From positions 359,387 to 423,386 of the forward strand of contig CP038124.1 in assembly GCA_004519485.1 (NCBI GenBank): DNA of 64,000 bases. Direction: 5' to 3'. The notes under the pieces are model-generated. The model saw only the letters and a list, made by a program, of their open reading frames with translations, was not told the origin of the DNA and made no database searches. Below, one piece after another: positions 1-11,724 of this stretch. Position 1 is the stretch's first letter. The number at the start of each line of letters is the position of its first letter. Source of the DNA: Nannochloropsis oceanica. Lineage: Eukaryota; Sar; Eustigmatophyceae; Eustigmatales; Monodopsidaceae. The position numbers and the translations under genes are program-made.

Positions 1-591
1 TCCTTGCTTACTCTTTTGTGGTCATGTGCTTATGTTACACCCTTTTCTAGGCAAATATCCCAACCCATCAAAGAGCCTGAGTCAATATCACGAACAAGTA
101 AAGCATCTTTTAGGTACGAGCAGCAATTTCATAGTTAGTTGGCCCTGAACTGGTAGTAATTTGTCGAATATCGCTGAAGGCCCTGCCTGAAAAAGTTGGC
201 GAGCCTTCCCCTCAAGCCTTTTCTACTGCATCTCATTGGGGCCTCGTGCTGTGCTTCCCGGTTCATGCCGCCATACCCTATCGCTTTCTCACACACACGC
301 GCGCACACAGGACATTTGCAAGATCCCACACTGGGAAAAGCTGCAAGCAAGCTCGCTCTGAGCAATTAGCAAAGCCGTGCGAGCCATGCCCCTCCCTGCA
401 GGTCCGTCAGCTCGTCCTCCGCTTTGATAACTACGTCCCCACCACCACCAGCCTCGACAATACCGCTGGGGCAGCCATTTCATTTCTCTTGTCGTCTGCC
501 TTCATTCCAGTAAACCACCACCTACACCCTCCTTCTCCTCGCACGTCTTCCCAGTCCTCCACCTCCAATCACACGCCACTACACCAGAACA
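1..591. other. left-edge gap upstream of the ankyrin gene
   Basis: No convincing exon is visible. The stretch holds short CA-rich and pyrimidine-rich segments and probably the promoter and 5' leader of the plus-strand ankyrin gene that starts at 592. Open frames on both strands here are short and have no recognisable protein character. Confidence 0.5.
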
Positions 592-3500
592 ATGTCATCC
601 TTATTCACTGCCCGTATCCTCGCCCTTACAATAGCCCCATCCCTCCTTCTTCTCATCACCGGCCCGCCATGCCTTGTCCCCCCTCCCGAAGCCAGCATCA
701 TTCTTGCCTCATCCATAGCGAAAATCGGCGGGGACAACATAGGTAAGTCTTTTCCCCCACAACGCAGAAAATACGTTTTATGCAAAAGAAGGAGAGGCAA
801 CAAAAGCCAGGAAATGCTTCGACTCAGAGTGGCCATCAAACGACCGATCTCTCCCTTTTCTCTCTTCCTCCCTCCCTCCCTAGCACTGGCGGGCCTCGTC
901 TCAGACGTCGTTTCTCGTTACCCCTCATCCCTTCACGCACCTGAAGACTTCACCGCATGGCCTTGGGTGCCTCCCCTTATGCACGCGGCTAAGACAGGGA
1001 ACATGGCGTTGGTGAACATCCTGCTCGAAAACGGGGTAGATCCCATGCGAGGGACTGCTGCCCTGCCGGGGGGAGGGAGGAAGGGATGGCAGCAAGGGAA
1101 CGAGACGCCATTATGGGTGGCATGTAGAGAGGGGCATGTGATTGTCGTGGAAAGATTATTAGAGGAGGTGGGACAAAGCCCTCCCTCCGTTCCTGCATCG
1201 TCCCATTCCTCGGTGGAGAAGGAGACGGAGCAAGAGCAGCAGCAACATCAGGGAGGAGGAGGGGAGGGGGACAGAAAGGGAGGACGGGGGGGACAAGGAC
1301 GACGACGATACCGAGAGAGGTTAGAGATTGAGAGGTGTGTGACAACAGAAGGTGTGACCCCCTTGATGGTCGCGAGTGAGGGAGGGCACGTGGAAGTGGT
1401 GCGGGTGCTCTTGACAAGGTTTTACTCAAGCCCTCCCTCCTCCGTTGGTCCCCTCCACCATTCCTCTCGGGTTTTGAATATGAATTTGAATTTAAACGCG
1501 AATTCAAACAAAGGCTTTACTGCCCTTCACCTTGCGTGTCGGCAGGATCGATCGGATGTCTTGTTCCTCCTCCTGAAAGCAGGGGCAAAGATGGACGACA
1601 GGGTAGGCAGGCGGGAGGGAGGGAGGGAGGGAGGCAACAGGGAGGAATTTATGGCTGGATGGGGGGAAGTAGAGGAGGACAGGGGGTTGGAAGGGAGTGC
1701 GCTGTGGGGCTATAATGGATGGGAGGTGCTGGTCGCATCCAACGCAACAGAGAGCCTATTGTCCCTCCTCTCCGCTTCTTCCTTCGGTCCCTCCCTCCCT
1801 CCCTCCCTCCCTCCCTCCTTCTACAACGACTTGGTGTACGTGGCAGTGGCACATCAGCGGGTCCACATGGTGAAGCTGCTACTGGCACTGCATAGGCAGG
1901 AGGTAGAGAAGGCGCAGCAGCAGCAGCAACAACAGGAGGAGGAGAAGGAGGAGAAAAAGGAGGGAGGAAAGGAGGAAGGAAAGGAGGACGAGACGCCACA
2001 GTATCACTCAGAATTCAAATGTCCCCTCGTGTTGGCTGCCAGTCTACTCCACTCAGCCTCCTCCTTCCCCTCCTCCCCCTCCTCTTCCCTTGTCTCCATC
2101 ATGACCCTCCTACTCCAACACCCCTTCCCCCTCCTCCACGCTCCTCACACCACCGCCACCCCCTCCCTCCCTTCCCCCCCCTCCCTCCTCCTCCACCACA
2201 CTGATCCTTATGGATGGACTGCTCTTCATCACGCCGCTTGGGCTGGAGACACGGACGCGGTTTCTCTCCTCCTCCGGGCAGGTGCTTTCTCCTCCCCTTT
2301 CCCCTTTCCTTCCTCCCTCTCTGCCTCGTCTTCGGGCTCGGCTCAAGGGAAAGGGCAGGTGCTGCCCGCTTGTCTTTCCTCTCTTCCTTCCTCAGCTTCG
2401 ACCGTTCCTACCCCCCTTCCTCCCTTCCTACCTTCATCTCTTTCCCCTTTCTCCCTGGCTTGTTTCGCGGGGAAATCAGAGGTTGTGAAGCTCATGGTTT
2501 TGGAGTGGGGGGTGGACCCATGGGAAGGAAGGGAGGGAGGGAAGGAGAGAGGGATGAATGGGTGGTTGCCGGTGGAGGTGGCGACTGAGGGAGGGAGGGA
2601 GGAGGTGGTGAAATATTTGTTGAGTCTGCCGGGGGCGGAGGGATGGAGGGAGGGCGGGAGGGAGGGTTGGATGAAGGGGAAGAACGATGGAGGAAAAGAG
2701 TCTGTGTGGGAGGAGAAGAAAGAAGATGAGGAGGAGGAGGCAGTGGAGGATCCCATAAATTTTAGATGGGACGAGAGCAAGGGAGAGGGGGAGGGAGGGA
2801 GAGTGGGAAGGAGGGAAGGAGGAGGGTGGAAGATGGCACTGGAGGCGATTTGGGAGGCCATTTGGGGGAAGGGGGAGGGAGGGGAGAAGAAAGGGTTGAC
2901 CCTATGGACATCAAAGAGTGTGATGGAGGATCGCTATTCTTTTGTGTACCTTTCTATCGGGCTTATATGTCTCTTGCTGCTTCAGGGTTGGAAAAGAGTG
3001 GAAGGTGGGGTGGTGGCATTCGGAGGAGTGCTAGTGTGGTTGGTATCTGATGCCTGGACTCGATGTGTTAATGTTGATGATGGGGATGGAAGTGGTGGTA
3101 GATGGCTTTTGAACTTTCGTTTCTGGCGGATGGATGTTGACAAGTGGCGCTCTTGGTTAATGTGGTGGGTGTGTGGGGGGTTGGTCGGCGTTTGGTGGGT
3201 GCTGGTGGTGGTGAAGTGGGAGGAAGGAGGAGGGGCGGGGGTAGAGGGAAAGGAGGAGGAGGAGAAGGAGGAGGAAGTGGGAAAAGGGGTCGATGAGGCG
3301 GAAGGAGGGAAGTTAGAGGAGGAGGAGGGGCGGGAAGAGAAGCGGGAGGAGGAGGAGATGCAGGAGGAGGAGGAGGAGGAGGAAGAGGAAGAGGAGAAGG
3401 AAGAGGAAGAGGAAAAGGAAGAGGAGGAGGAGGAGGAGGAGGAACAAAATTTGGAGTGGTGGGAGGGCGACGGCGATGGAGAAAAGCAAGACGAACGAGA

Positions 3501-3822
3501 AGAGGAAGACGGAGAAAAAGAGGAGGAGGAGGGAGAAGAGAGAAAAGAGAAGGAGACGAAGGAGATGGTGGTCGGGGTAGAAGAAAGAAAGAAACAACGG
3601 GAGGAGAATGATGTGGAAGAGGAGGTGGTGATGCGGGCGGAGGAGATGGAGAAGTGGGAGGAGGAATTGATGCTGGAGGTGGAGAATGAGGAGGAGAAGG
3701 AGATGGAGAAGGAGATGGAGAAGACCGATCCTACTCTCACTGTTTCTCCTTCTGCGGCCACTCCCGTCGTAAAGAAGGAGAAAGACCAGCAACAACGGCA
3801 GCAGCAACAGCAGCAACAGCAA

Positions 3823-3854
<32 letters not shown>

Positions 3855-4221
3855 ACAGTACACGATAGGTGAACAAAACGAGCACGGGCCATCATCCATT
3901 GTACTCGAATATGGACCTACCTCTCCCTCTTTCTCAAGCCCTCCCTCCCCCTGCCCTCCCTCTCCCTCGTCGACCTCCACCCCTACCTCCTCCCCTCTCT
4001 TCATTGCCTTCCCTTCGGATAGCCGCGCTCGGGAATGGACTGCTAAGGTAATTTTCGACCGCCCTCGCATTGTCCTGCAATCGAAGGCCCCCGCACACTC
4101 CCTCCCTCCCTCCCTTCCTCCCTTCTCCTCCTTAAGTCCCTCCTCGGAGGTCGTGCGGTGGGAGGGAGGGAGGAGGGTAAGGAAAAGGGAGGGAGAGGAG
4201 GAGGCGGGAGAAGGAATTTGA
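592..4221 (+). CDS. ankyrin-repeat membrane protein with acidic and polyQ tail
   Basis: Two exons are proposed, 592-742 and 884-4221, giving about 1162 aa. The intron is 141 nt (GTAAGT...TAG) and keeps the frame, so a retained intron would also be readable. Residues 1-25 look like a signal peptide or anchor. Ankyrin-type units appear near residues 75-105 (PLMHAAKTGN), 117-140 (TPLWVACREGH), 205-228 (TPLMVASEGGH), 258-285 (TALHLACRQD), 493-520 (TALHHAAWAGD), 570-595 and 605-630. They are separated by Ser/Pro/Gly low-complexity inserts. Two or three hydrophobic segments follow at about 734-772 and 800-826. Next come a very acidic stretch (about 833-996) and a glutamine run (about 1018-1043). 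Ankyrin repeats bind protein partners; the partner here is unknown. Further introns in the low-complexity parts cannot be excluded. Confidence 0.7.
3786..3860 (+). repeat. CAG/CAA repeat coding a polyglutamine run
   Basis: A mixed CAG/CAA tract inside the ankyrin gene encodes about 22 consecutive glutamines. The mixture of both codons would make it more stable than a pure CAG run. Confidence 0.9.
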
Positions 4222-5175
4222 CCGGGCATGATGGAGGGACACTTAATGGGAGAAGAGGAGGGCGAGAGGAAGAGGGAGAAAGGGACTTAGGAAGAGGTGG
4301 TAGAGTAAGTTTGGTTTTCCGTCGCAGGGAGCGAGGGAGGGAGGGAGTGAGGGAGGGAGGGAGGGAGGGAGAGAAGGAGGGAAGGAGAGGAGGAGGGTGA
4401 GAAAGTCTTCGCAGAGATAGATGGAAGGAGAGGAAGAGAAGTGGGAGAAGGGGAGGGCTGAGGACATGGTGTTGGTTTGTGTATGCGTGTGAAGGCCTCG
4501 GAGCGAAATAATGAAAGATAACACGAAAAATGATGTCTGATATACCGAGATTAAAAAAAGGAGGAGAAGGAAAAGAAGATAAGGAGGAGGAAAAGGAGGA
4601 GGGGTTACGGCATGCATTGCACGACATGAAGGAGAATGAGGAGTGCTGGATATGGAGGTATCAAATTGGCGCGAACAGAGGCTTCAAGTGTCGTCTGCTC
4701 CCTCCAAAGAAGGAAAGGGAGAAGGAGAAAGTGATGAAGAGTACTCATAGATGAAGAAGAAGAAGGAGACAGTGTCCGATAATTGATGATGATGACGAAG
4801 TTGTTGATAATATGTGATGATGGTGATGACGATAAATACAAGTGTGTACATGCAAGAGATCACAAGAAATTAAAGAGAAACCAGAGCACCGAACAACGTG
4901 CATGCCAAACATATGAAGAACATAGACATAGAGCGCAGGGCAGCAATAAGCACCACCAAGAGCATGGCAATCCACAGAAAGTAAGAGAGACGTAAAGCGC
5001 TACACAGCAATTTCCACCGTTCATGACATCGAGACATTAGAACATAATAAAATAATTCAATTTGTAATTGCCCCCTTGGATGACGACGTGACAATCCCTT
5101 CAAGGGCAAGGACACACAGAAAGGCGCAATCCACACACTGTCATTATTCATTTATAATTGCATTTATTTGTGGCT
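4222..5175. other. convergent intergenic gap
   Basis: The gap lies between the 3' ends of the ankyrin gene (+) and the plastid membrane protein gene (-). It starts with GGGA repeats and becomes AT-richer from about 4500, which fits 3' untranslated regions. No gene is supported. Confidence 0.5.
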
Positions 5176-6161
5176 TCATTTCATCACGTCCTCCTCCCCT
5201 CCCTCCCGTTCCTCCCTCTCCAGCCTGTCCTCCTCGGCGATTTCCAGATACACCCGGGTTGCCCTCCACGAGAAAAATGTCACATATGACAGGATAGGGA
5301 TAGCTGCAGTGATCAAAACATTTTCATTCGTAGGTTCCCAGCCCAAGGACTGAAAGGGGACAAAGAAAATTAAACACGTCGCCAAGAACGAGACAACTAG
5401 AGTCTTCAACAAGAGGGACCGCGCCTCCGGGAAAAAGAGGAAGAGGGGCGGGTACACGAGAAGGAGGGCATAGGACGGTGCCGAGTCAAAGTAGAAATTC
5501 CGATCGTCGCTGAATCCTAATCCGAGTAGAGGACCTCCGGCTTTGTAGGTACCGATGCCTGAATCGTGGATAGAGGGAGGGAGGGAGGAAGGGAGGGTGA
5601 ATATCAATGGACAAGGTAAAAGCATACCAGAAAGGGCAGAGTTCCAGCCACGTTGTATGGAAAGGGGTATGAAGAGAAATGAAGAAGGGTGGGGTGGATG
5701 GAGGGGATAAAATGACTATATCACGTACCCAGGGCCAAGAGGGAAAGCGTCACGAATGCAAGGTAAACGAGCAAGGGTTTTTCTTTCGTGTCCTTCGTGA
5801 GAAGTTTGCGAAGCTCGCCTTGCTCCTCCTCCTCATTTTCAGCCTCGTCGATGTTGTTCTTATTTGCTTGAAGGTGGAGAAGGGAGAAGGGGGAGGAAGA
5901 GGAGGAGCCGGAGAAGCTGTGCTGGAGGGGGCGGAAGACGGGGGAAAAGGGCCGTCTTCGAAACAGAGACTGGAAGCGCGATGGTGGCCGGCTAATGAGT
6001 AACGATGAGGTGCAGGAAAGGGAGCTGGGAGAGGAGGATGAAGGCAGGAGGAGAAAGGCAGCACTGGATGGAGTGAAGGCAACGGCAAGTACTGCAAGGA
6101 GGAAGGAGGTTGAAAGTGAGGGGCTTGGCCGCGACGCTGCTGCTTGTTGTCTGACACCCAT
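5176..6161 (-). CDS. predicted plastid membrane protein, family unknown
   Basis: Two exons on the minus strand, 6161-5729 and 5558-5176, join in phase 1 (donor GTACGT, acceptor CAG) and give 271 aa. The Met at 6161 is chosen because it is followed directly by a hydrophobic signal (SFLLAVLAVAF) ending in SSAAF, an Ala-Phe motif like that used for import into secondary plastids. A Ser/Arg-rich transit-like region follows. The mature part has about four hydrophobic segments (near residues 128-144, 172-186, 193-213 and 222-240). A conserved-looking stretch GGPLLGLGFSDD lies between the first two. The C-terminus is charged (EEREGGEEDVMK). I do not recognise the family. The gene is head-to-head with the IF-2 gene 680 bp away, which is also predicted to be plastid-targeted. 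Confidence 0.7.
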
Positions 6162-6839
6162 AGCCACTCGTGTGGCTGCTGCGTTGTATTTACATGTCAA
6201 AGGTGTGAGTGATTGTGGCGGGTTTTTAGGAGAATTTGGAGGGGAAGAGGGTATACCAAGGCATCCGATCCGAGCTCCTTGTCTGTCCGTCGCTTTCGCA
6301 CGACTGCCACACGGCGAGCAGAGGCACAAGATATATTTGAAGCCCTATGGGATGAGGCACTGACTGAGTATGTGCATTGTATTTTTGTCGGCCGTAGTAG
6401 AGGGCGCTGATGGCATCGGTGATTGTGGGATGCTAATTGTCTTGACCCTCATCGTGCTTTCTGCTCCACTCATTTTGCCTTTCTCTCACCACCCTGACAC
6501 ACGCACCCACGCCACCGCTCAAGCAAGGTGATGCTGCTGCTGGGCCGCCCATGTTGCCTTCCTCCCTCCATTGCCTCCGTGCACATTATACCGCGCCTGT
6601 GCCTACAAACACCCCACACATGCACGTGTGGCATCTACCCACTGCTATCCTCATTTTCTCAGTCACTAACTCTCCCTCATCTTCTTCCTCCCCACCCCCC
6701 CTCGGCTCCAATCAGAAGGCACTCTCATACCCGTACGGCAAGTGAGTGTACGCGGTGCAGCAGTGCAGGGCGACCGAAGCGCCTGTCGTAATTTGGTCTC
6801 AATTTTAAGGGTTACAGTCAGCCAGCACTAGCCTGTTAG
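6162..6839. promoter_or_regulatory. divergent intergenic region, probable shared promoter
   Basis: This 678-bp gap separates two divergent genes for predicted plastid proteins and must hold both promoters. No TATA box or specific site could be identified with confidence. Confidence 0.4.
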
Positions 6840-9800
6840 ATGGGACCATCCTCGTCAAGAGATGGCGGGGTATGCAGCAGCAGCAGCAGCAGCAGCTGCA
6901 GTAGCAGCAGCAGCAGCATTGGCAGTAGCTGCAACAACGGTAGCGGCAGCAGAAGCAGCAGCATTGGGCAGCAACGGAGGAGAATAGGACGACGGAGTGT
7001 AGCCGTGGCGACCGTAGGTTGCCTGTGCTTGGGCTTAGCGTCTGCTTTTCATCCTTTGGCAGGCCCTCTGACCGGTACGTCTCTACCTTTCTCCCTCCCT
7101 CCCTCCCTCCCGCCCTCCCTCCCTCCCTCAAGCCCTCGTCGTCGTTCATGGCCTCAGCTCATGCCGTCTATGTGCACCACCACTCATTCCTCCCTCTCTC
7201 TCCCTTAGGCCCGCGCCGTCGTAGCTTGCCATCGCTCACACCTTTCACCAGCACCGCTCTCTTTTCGGCTCCCTACGTCCGAGAAGGAGGGAGGGAGGGA
7301 GGAAGGGAGGGTGGTGGGCAGCAGCAGCAGCAGCAGCAGGGAGGACAGGGTTACCCGGCTAGGCGCAGTTTGAATTCTTATGATGGGAATCAAGGAGGAG
7401 GGGCAGGAAGGCAGGGAGAACGACCTCCTTACCAAGGAGGTGGTGGAGGAAGGGGAGGATATCAGGGAGGGCAAGGGCAGGGGCAGCAGCAGCGGCCTGG
7501 CTATCAGGGAGGAGGAGGAGGAGGAGGGGGGGGTTACCAGGGGGGAGGGAATAATCGAAGGGATGTGTCGGGGGGCAACAGTTTTGGTTACAATGGAGGG
7601 GGTGGGAGCAGCTGGCAGGGAAGGCAGGGAGGGAGGGAGGGAGGGTACAGCTACACCCCACGGGAGGATAAAGGGGACGCGGTGCTGTTGAAAGGAGCGA
7701 AGCTCCTGATCAAAGCCCTTCCTCCTCGTCCTCCTCGTGAGGACCGCCCGCAAAGGTTTGACCGGGGAGGAGGGAAGGAGGGAGGGAGGGAGGGAGGGTA
7801 CAGCCCTCGGCCCAGTTTTGGAGGGCCTCCCCGAGGGGGGGGAAGAGGGGGAGGGATGGCGATCCCTGCGGTGTCGCCGGCGGATTTGGAGGCAGCGGAG
7901 GCAGCGAGGAGGAAGAAGGAGAAGGAAAAGCTGAAGAAGGGAGGGAAGTATGGAGAAGACGCGGCGTCAGGCCCGGGGAAAGGCAAGGCGGGAGGGAGGA
8001 AGGGTGGAAGGTTTGGCGATGTCGATGATATTGACTCGGTCCTGGGGGGAGGGAATCAGAAGTACCGGAAGAAGGGAGGAAGGAAGGGGGGGAAGGGAGG
8101 GTACTATGAGGAGGTGGCTGCCAAGGGCCCCGCGGTTGTGGTTTTGGATGTGCCGACATTAACCATAGCGCAACTGTCAGAGAAGATGGACGTGAGAGCG
8201 GGGGAGCTGATTAAGTACTTGATGGTCTCCATGGGTGTGATGGCGACCATTACCCAATCGATTGATGCCGAAACGGCCGTAACGGTTGCGGAGGCGTTTG
8301 GACGGGTGGTGCGTAGGGAGGGGGAGGAGGAGGAGGAGGGGGAGGACGGTGATGAAGGGGAAGAGGTGTTGAGTGTGTTGACGGAGGGGTACGGGTGGGA
8401 GGAAGAGAAGGCGGAGAGCCTTATGCCGCGGGCGCCGGTGGTGACGATTATGGGCCATGTCGACCACGGCAAGACGAGCTTGCTGGACGCGATTCGAGAG
8501 ACGAGTGTGGTGTCGGGGGAGGCGGGAGGCATCACGCAGCACATTGGGGCGTACCAGGTAGGTAGATAGGAGAGAGAGGATGGGTGGTGATGGCGTTGCT
8601 TTGTTTCCTTGCGTACACTGTAGTTGTGTGTTTGGTCATCTAGGTGGACGCCGCCCATTTTTCACAAATGATTTCTTATTAGGCCATTCCCTTTGCTCAC
8701 CCCCCTCTCTTTACGCTTACACACCACATCTTCCTCTTCGTCTTTTACTGTTGCTACAGGTTAAGAGCAGCGACGACCGGATGATCACCTTCATCGACAC
8801 TCCAGGGCATGCGGCCTTCAGTGAGATGCGGGCCCGTGGCGCCAACGTGACGGATCTGGTGGTGCTAGTGGTGGCCGCCGACGAAGGCGTGAAGGAGCAA
8901 ACTATCGACTCGATCCGTTGCGCTAAACAGGCCCATGTCCCCATCCTTGTGGCAGTCAACAAGATTGACAAACCCGGGGCTGATTCTTCCCGTGTCCGAC
9001 AAGAGCTCATGAAGGTAACATGGTTGTTCTCCCTACCCCCCTCCCTCCCTCCAAATATACAGACCACATGCCTCGCCTTTGCTTCGTCCCTTCTTCCTCT
9101 TCCTCTTCAACCCTGAAACCACACTCATCAAAACCAATCAATCCATCCACGAACAAAAATTATTCATTTCTCCTTTCTCCCATTTCCCCTCACTACTACC
9201 ACTACCCACTCCGCACAGTACGAGGTGTTGATGGAGGAGTTCGGTGGAGATGTCCTCTCTGCCGAAGTGTCGGCTAAGAAACGCCTCAACCTCGATGGTC
9301 TCCTGGACAAAATTCTGCTCCAAGCAGAAATTTTGGATTTGAAGGCCAATCCGGACCGAGCCGCCGTTGGTGCAGTGGTGGAGTCACGCATGGAAAAGGG
9401 TCTTGGGCCTGTGACGACTGTTTTGGTACAGAAGGGAACGTTGAGGGTAGGGGATTGCATTGTGGCGGGGAGTGCGTACGGGAAGGTGAGGAGCTTGGCA
9501 GATGAGCGGGGGAGGAAGGTGGAGCAGGCCGGGCCGTCGGTGCCGGCGGTTCTGAGTGGGTGGGACGGCGTTCCTTCTGCGGGCGACATGTTGATTGTGG
9601 TGGAGAACGAAAACCAGGCCCGGTCTCTGGCCGAGGCCCGGCGGCGTCTGGAGCGGGAACGGACGGGGAGCGCGACTATGGGGAGCATGCAGGCGAATGT
9701 CTTGTCGATCTTTGGCACGGAGGGCGTGAAGAAACGGGAGGAAGTAACGGTTGTCATCAAGGCGGACGTGCAGGGGTCTGCGGAAGCGATCCACACGGCT

Positions 9801-10352
9801 GTGAGCGCCATTAAGGCCGAGGATGATCGAGCAGAGGTGGTGGTGAAGGTTTTGTCGTCGGGTGTAGGAGACGTGACGCAGAATGACGTTGCGTTGGCGG
9901 GCGTGAGCCATGGGACTGTCCTAGCATTCAATGTGGCGGCAGATATGAACGCGCAAGAGGAAGCGAGGAAGACAGGGGTGGAGATAGAGTATCACAATGT
10001 GATTTACGATATTTTGGATAAGCTTGAAGCGAAGGTCAAAGAGATTCTGAGCCCTACTCCTGACGGCGAATACGCGGGAACGGCTCGGGTGAAACTGATA
10101 TTTGAAATTGGAAAGGTCGGGAAGGTGGCTGGGTGTGAAGTAACGGACGGGACTATTAAGAGAGGGGGCACCGTGAGGGTGTTGCGAGGCACGGAGATCG
10201 TGTACAAGGGTCCGTTGAAAACGTTACGGAATGTCAAAAGCGACGTAACGGAGATGAGTGCGGGCCAGGAGTGTGGGATGAGCTTCAAGGACTTTGAAGA
10301 TTTCAGGCCTGATGACATTGTGGAGTGCTATGTCGTGGACAAGAAGAAGTAA
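6840..10352 (+). CDS. infB: plastid translation initiation factor IF-2
   Basis: Four exons (6840-7074, 7209-8557, 8760-9014, 9219-10352) join in consistent phases to about 990 aa. IF-2 is the GTPase that brings initiator tRNA to the small ribosomal subunit. The G motifs are complete: GHVDHGKTS (about 493), [18 protein letters not shown] (about 541), NKID (about 595) and SAK in [11 protein letters not shown] (about 631). The C-terminal domains II to IV follow. The N-terminus has a hydrophobic signal at about residues 53-69 ending in LASAFHP, the classic ASAF-type plastid motif, so the protein should act in the plastid. About 50 Ser/Gly-rich residues precede that signal, which is long and may mean translation starts elsewhere. 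Between signal and GTPase lies a Gly/Arg/Tyr-rich, low-complexity region (about 85-330), much longer than in bacterial IF-2. Confidence 0.94.
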
Positions 10353-10705
10353 GACCTTCCTCCTTCAGTCCCTCCCTTCCCTCCCTCGTGAAGGGTGGGT
10401 GGGGAGAGGAGGTTGGGATGAATCCAGGAGGTTGCTGAGAATGGCCGACTTAATGATGATAATTTGGAGGTCTATGTGGTTGTTTTGAAGAAATAGGACT
10501 GAAGAGAGAGGGAGGGAGGAAGTCAACCATCGAAACGCTTGTAGAGATGCTTCGGGGAAGGGAGAGGAGAAAGGGGAAGAGAGAGAGGGGGGGGGGTTAG
10601 TTTTCTTTACTTGCAAGCAGATTTTTTAAAAAAATAGTACGTTTGTGTCTGTGGCTGTGTCTGTGTCCGTTTTTTGTGTACGTGGGCCTGTGGGTCTGTG
10701 TGCTT

Positions 10706-10819
10706 TTGGTCGGAAAGCATTTCGAAGGAAGTTAGAAAGAAGGGAAACAAACAAATAGAGGGAAACCCGAGAAAGACACATCGGTCGTGAGTGTGAGAAA
10801 AGGAAGGAGGGAGGGAGGG
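10706..10819 (+). repeat. inverted repeat, left arm (pairs with 11535-11648)
   Basis: Reading from TTGGTCGGAAAGCATTTCGA, this 114-nt segment matches the reverse complement of 11535-11648 with only about two mismatches by eye. The matched part includes unique sequence, not only GGGA repeats, so chance is excluded. Spacing between the arms is about 715 bp. Confidence 0.9.
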
Positions 10820-11534
10820 AGGAAGTGAGGGAGGGAGAGGTTGTCACTCTAGCATCGCTCATTCTGCCATTGGAAGGAGAAAGACAAAGAAGAAGAGCGA
10901 CAAGTGTGGTGGGCGAGTTTGTGCATGTACGTGTGTGTGTATGTGTGTGGGTGTGAGGGTGTGAGGGTGAAAATGACGCATGCTGCCACGACGCACATGA
11001 CGACAACATCAGTAGCAGCAGCAGCAGCAGTAGCAGCAGGAGTGATCTTTTGTTTCGACCCCACAATTAAAATGTGGGGCCTAAAAACCGTCACTGGTTT
11101 ATGTCTTTCCGTTTCCAGAGGAGGAAGGGAGGGAAAACGAGAGCGAGAGCGAGAGGGTCAAGAACAAAAAGAGGAGGAAGGAGAAAAAGAGAATGAAGAA
11201 GAAAATAAGATGATTGACGAGGACGGGGTCTACCCCAAAAAAGGAAGAAGAAAAAAACATTTCTCCGGCGAATGAATGCAATACAGGCTTCCAGTCTCTC
11301 TTTCTGTGCAGTGTTTTGTCTCGTCTGATTGTAATTTGACTGCCAGTATTCAAATTTTGGGGGTTGATTGGTTTCGACGGCTATCGAGTATTTCTAATGC
11401 GGCTGGTGCTGCCGCTGCTTCTGCTGCTGCTGCTTAAGGTGGAGGTGCTGGTGCTGGTGCTGCCGCCACAGCTTTTGCGACTCCTACAATATCGTCTAGT
11501 CACAAATGACCTCCTTGTCCCTCCCTCCCTCTGC

Positions 11535-11648
11535 CCCTCCCTCCCTCCTTCCTTTTCTCACACTCACGACCGATGTGTCTTTCTCGGGTTTTCCTCTATT
11601 TGTTTGTTTCCTTTCTTTCTAACTTCCTTCGAAATGCTTTCCGACCAA
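11535..11648 (-). repeat. inverted repeat, right arm (pairs with 10706-10819)
   Basis: This is the reverse-complement partner of the left arm and ends at CCGACCAA. Similarity stops abruptly at both outer ends and inside the arms. No terminal transposon motif or target-site duplication could be recognised. Confidence 0.9.
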
Positions 11649-11724
11649 TTTACAAAATCTCGCTGTTCACTCCCTCCCTCGCCCCCTCCCTCCCCCCCTC
11701 TCTCCCTCATCCACCACTTTTACC

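Larger units (their letters stand above)
10353..11724. other. convergent intergenic gap carrying an inverted repeat
   Basis: The gap lies between the 3' ends of the IF-2 gene and the reductase gene. Apart from the inverted repeat listed separately it holds an AGC run (about 11010-11040), a GT-rich stretch near 10930 and purine-rich tracts. A plus-strand reading frame at 10904-11275 is mostly repeat-encoded and is not called as a gene. Confidence 0.55.

Noticed and set aside
246-746. 166-codon plus-strand frame at the left edge
   Set aside because: It overlaps the chosen start region of the ankyrin gene in another frame and reads only His/Pro/Ser-rich sequence without domains.
3313-3885. Leu-rich minus-strand frame that looks like a membrane protein
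   Set aside because: The leucines come from antisense CTC/CTG triplets of Glu and Gln codon runs; it overlaps a better-supported gene.
2982-4229. Long minus-strand frame rich in Ser and Cys opposite the ankyrin gene
   Set aside because: It is the antisense reading of the Glu-rich and polyQ coding repeats (poly-Ser and poly-Cys result) and has no non-repeat protein character.
10904-11275. Plus-strand frame of 123 codons inside the inverted repeat
   Set aside because: It is made of GT-, AGC- and GA-rich repeats and has no homologue I recognise; better seen as noncoding.
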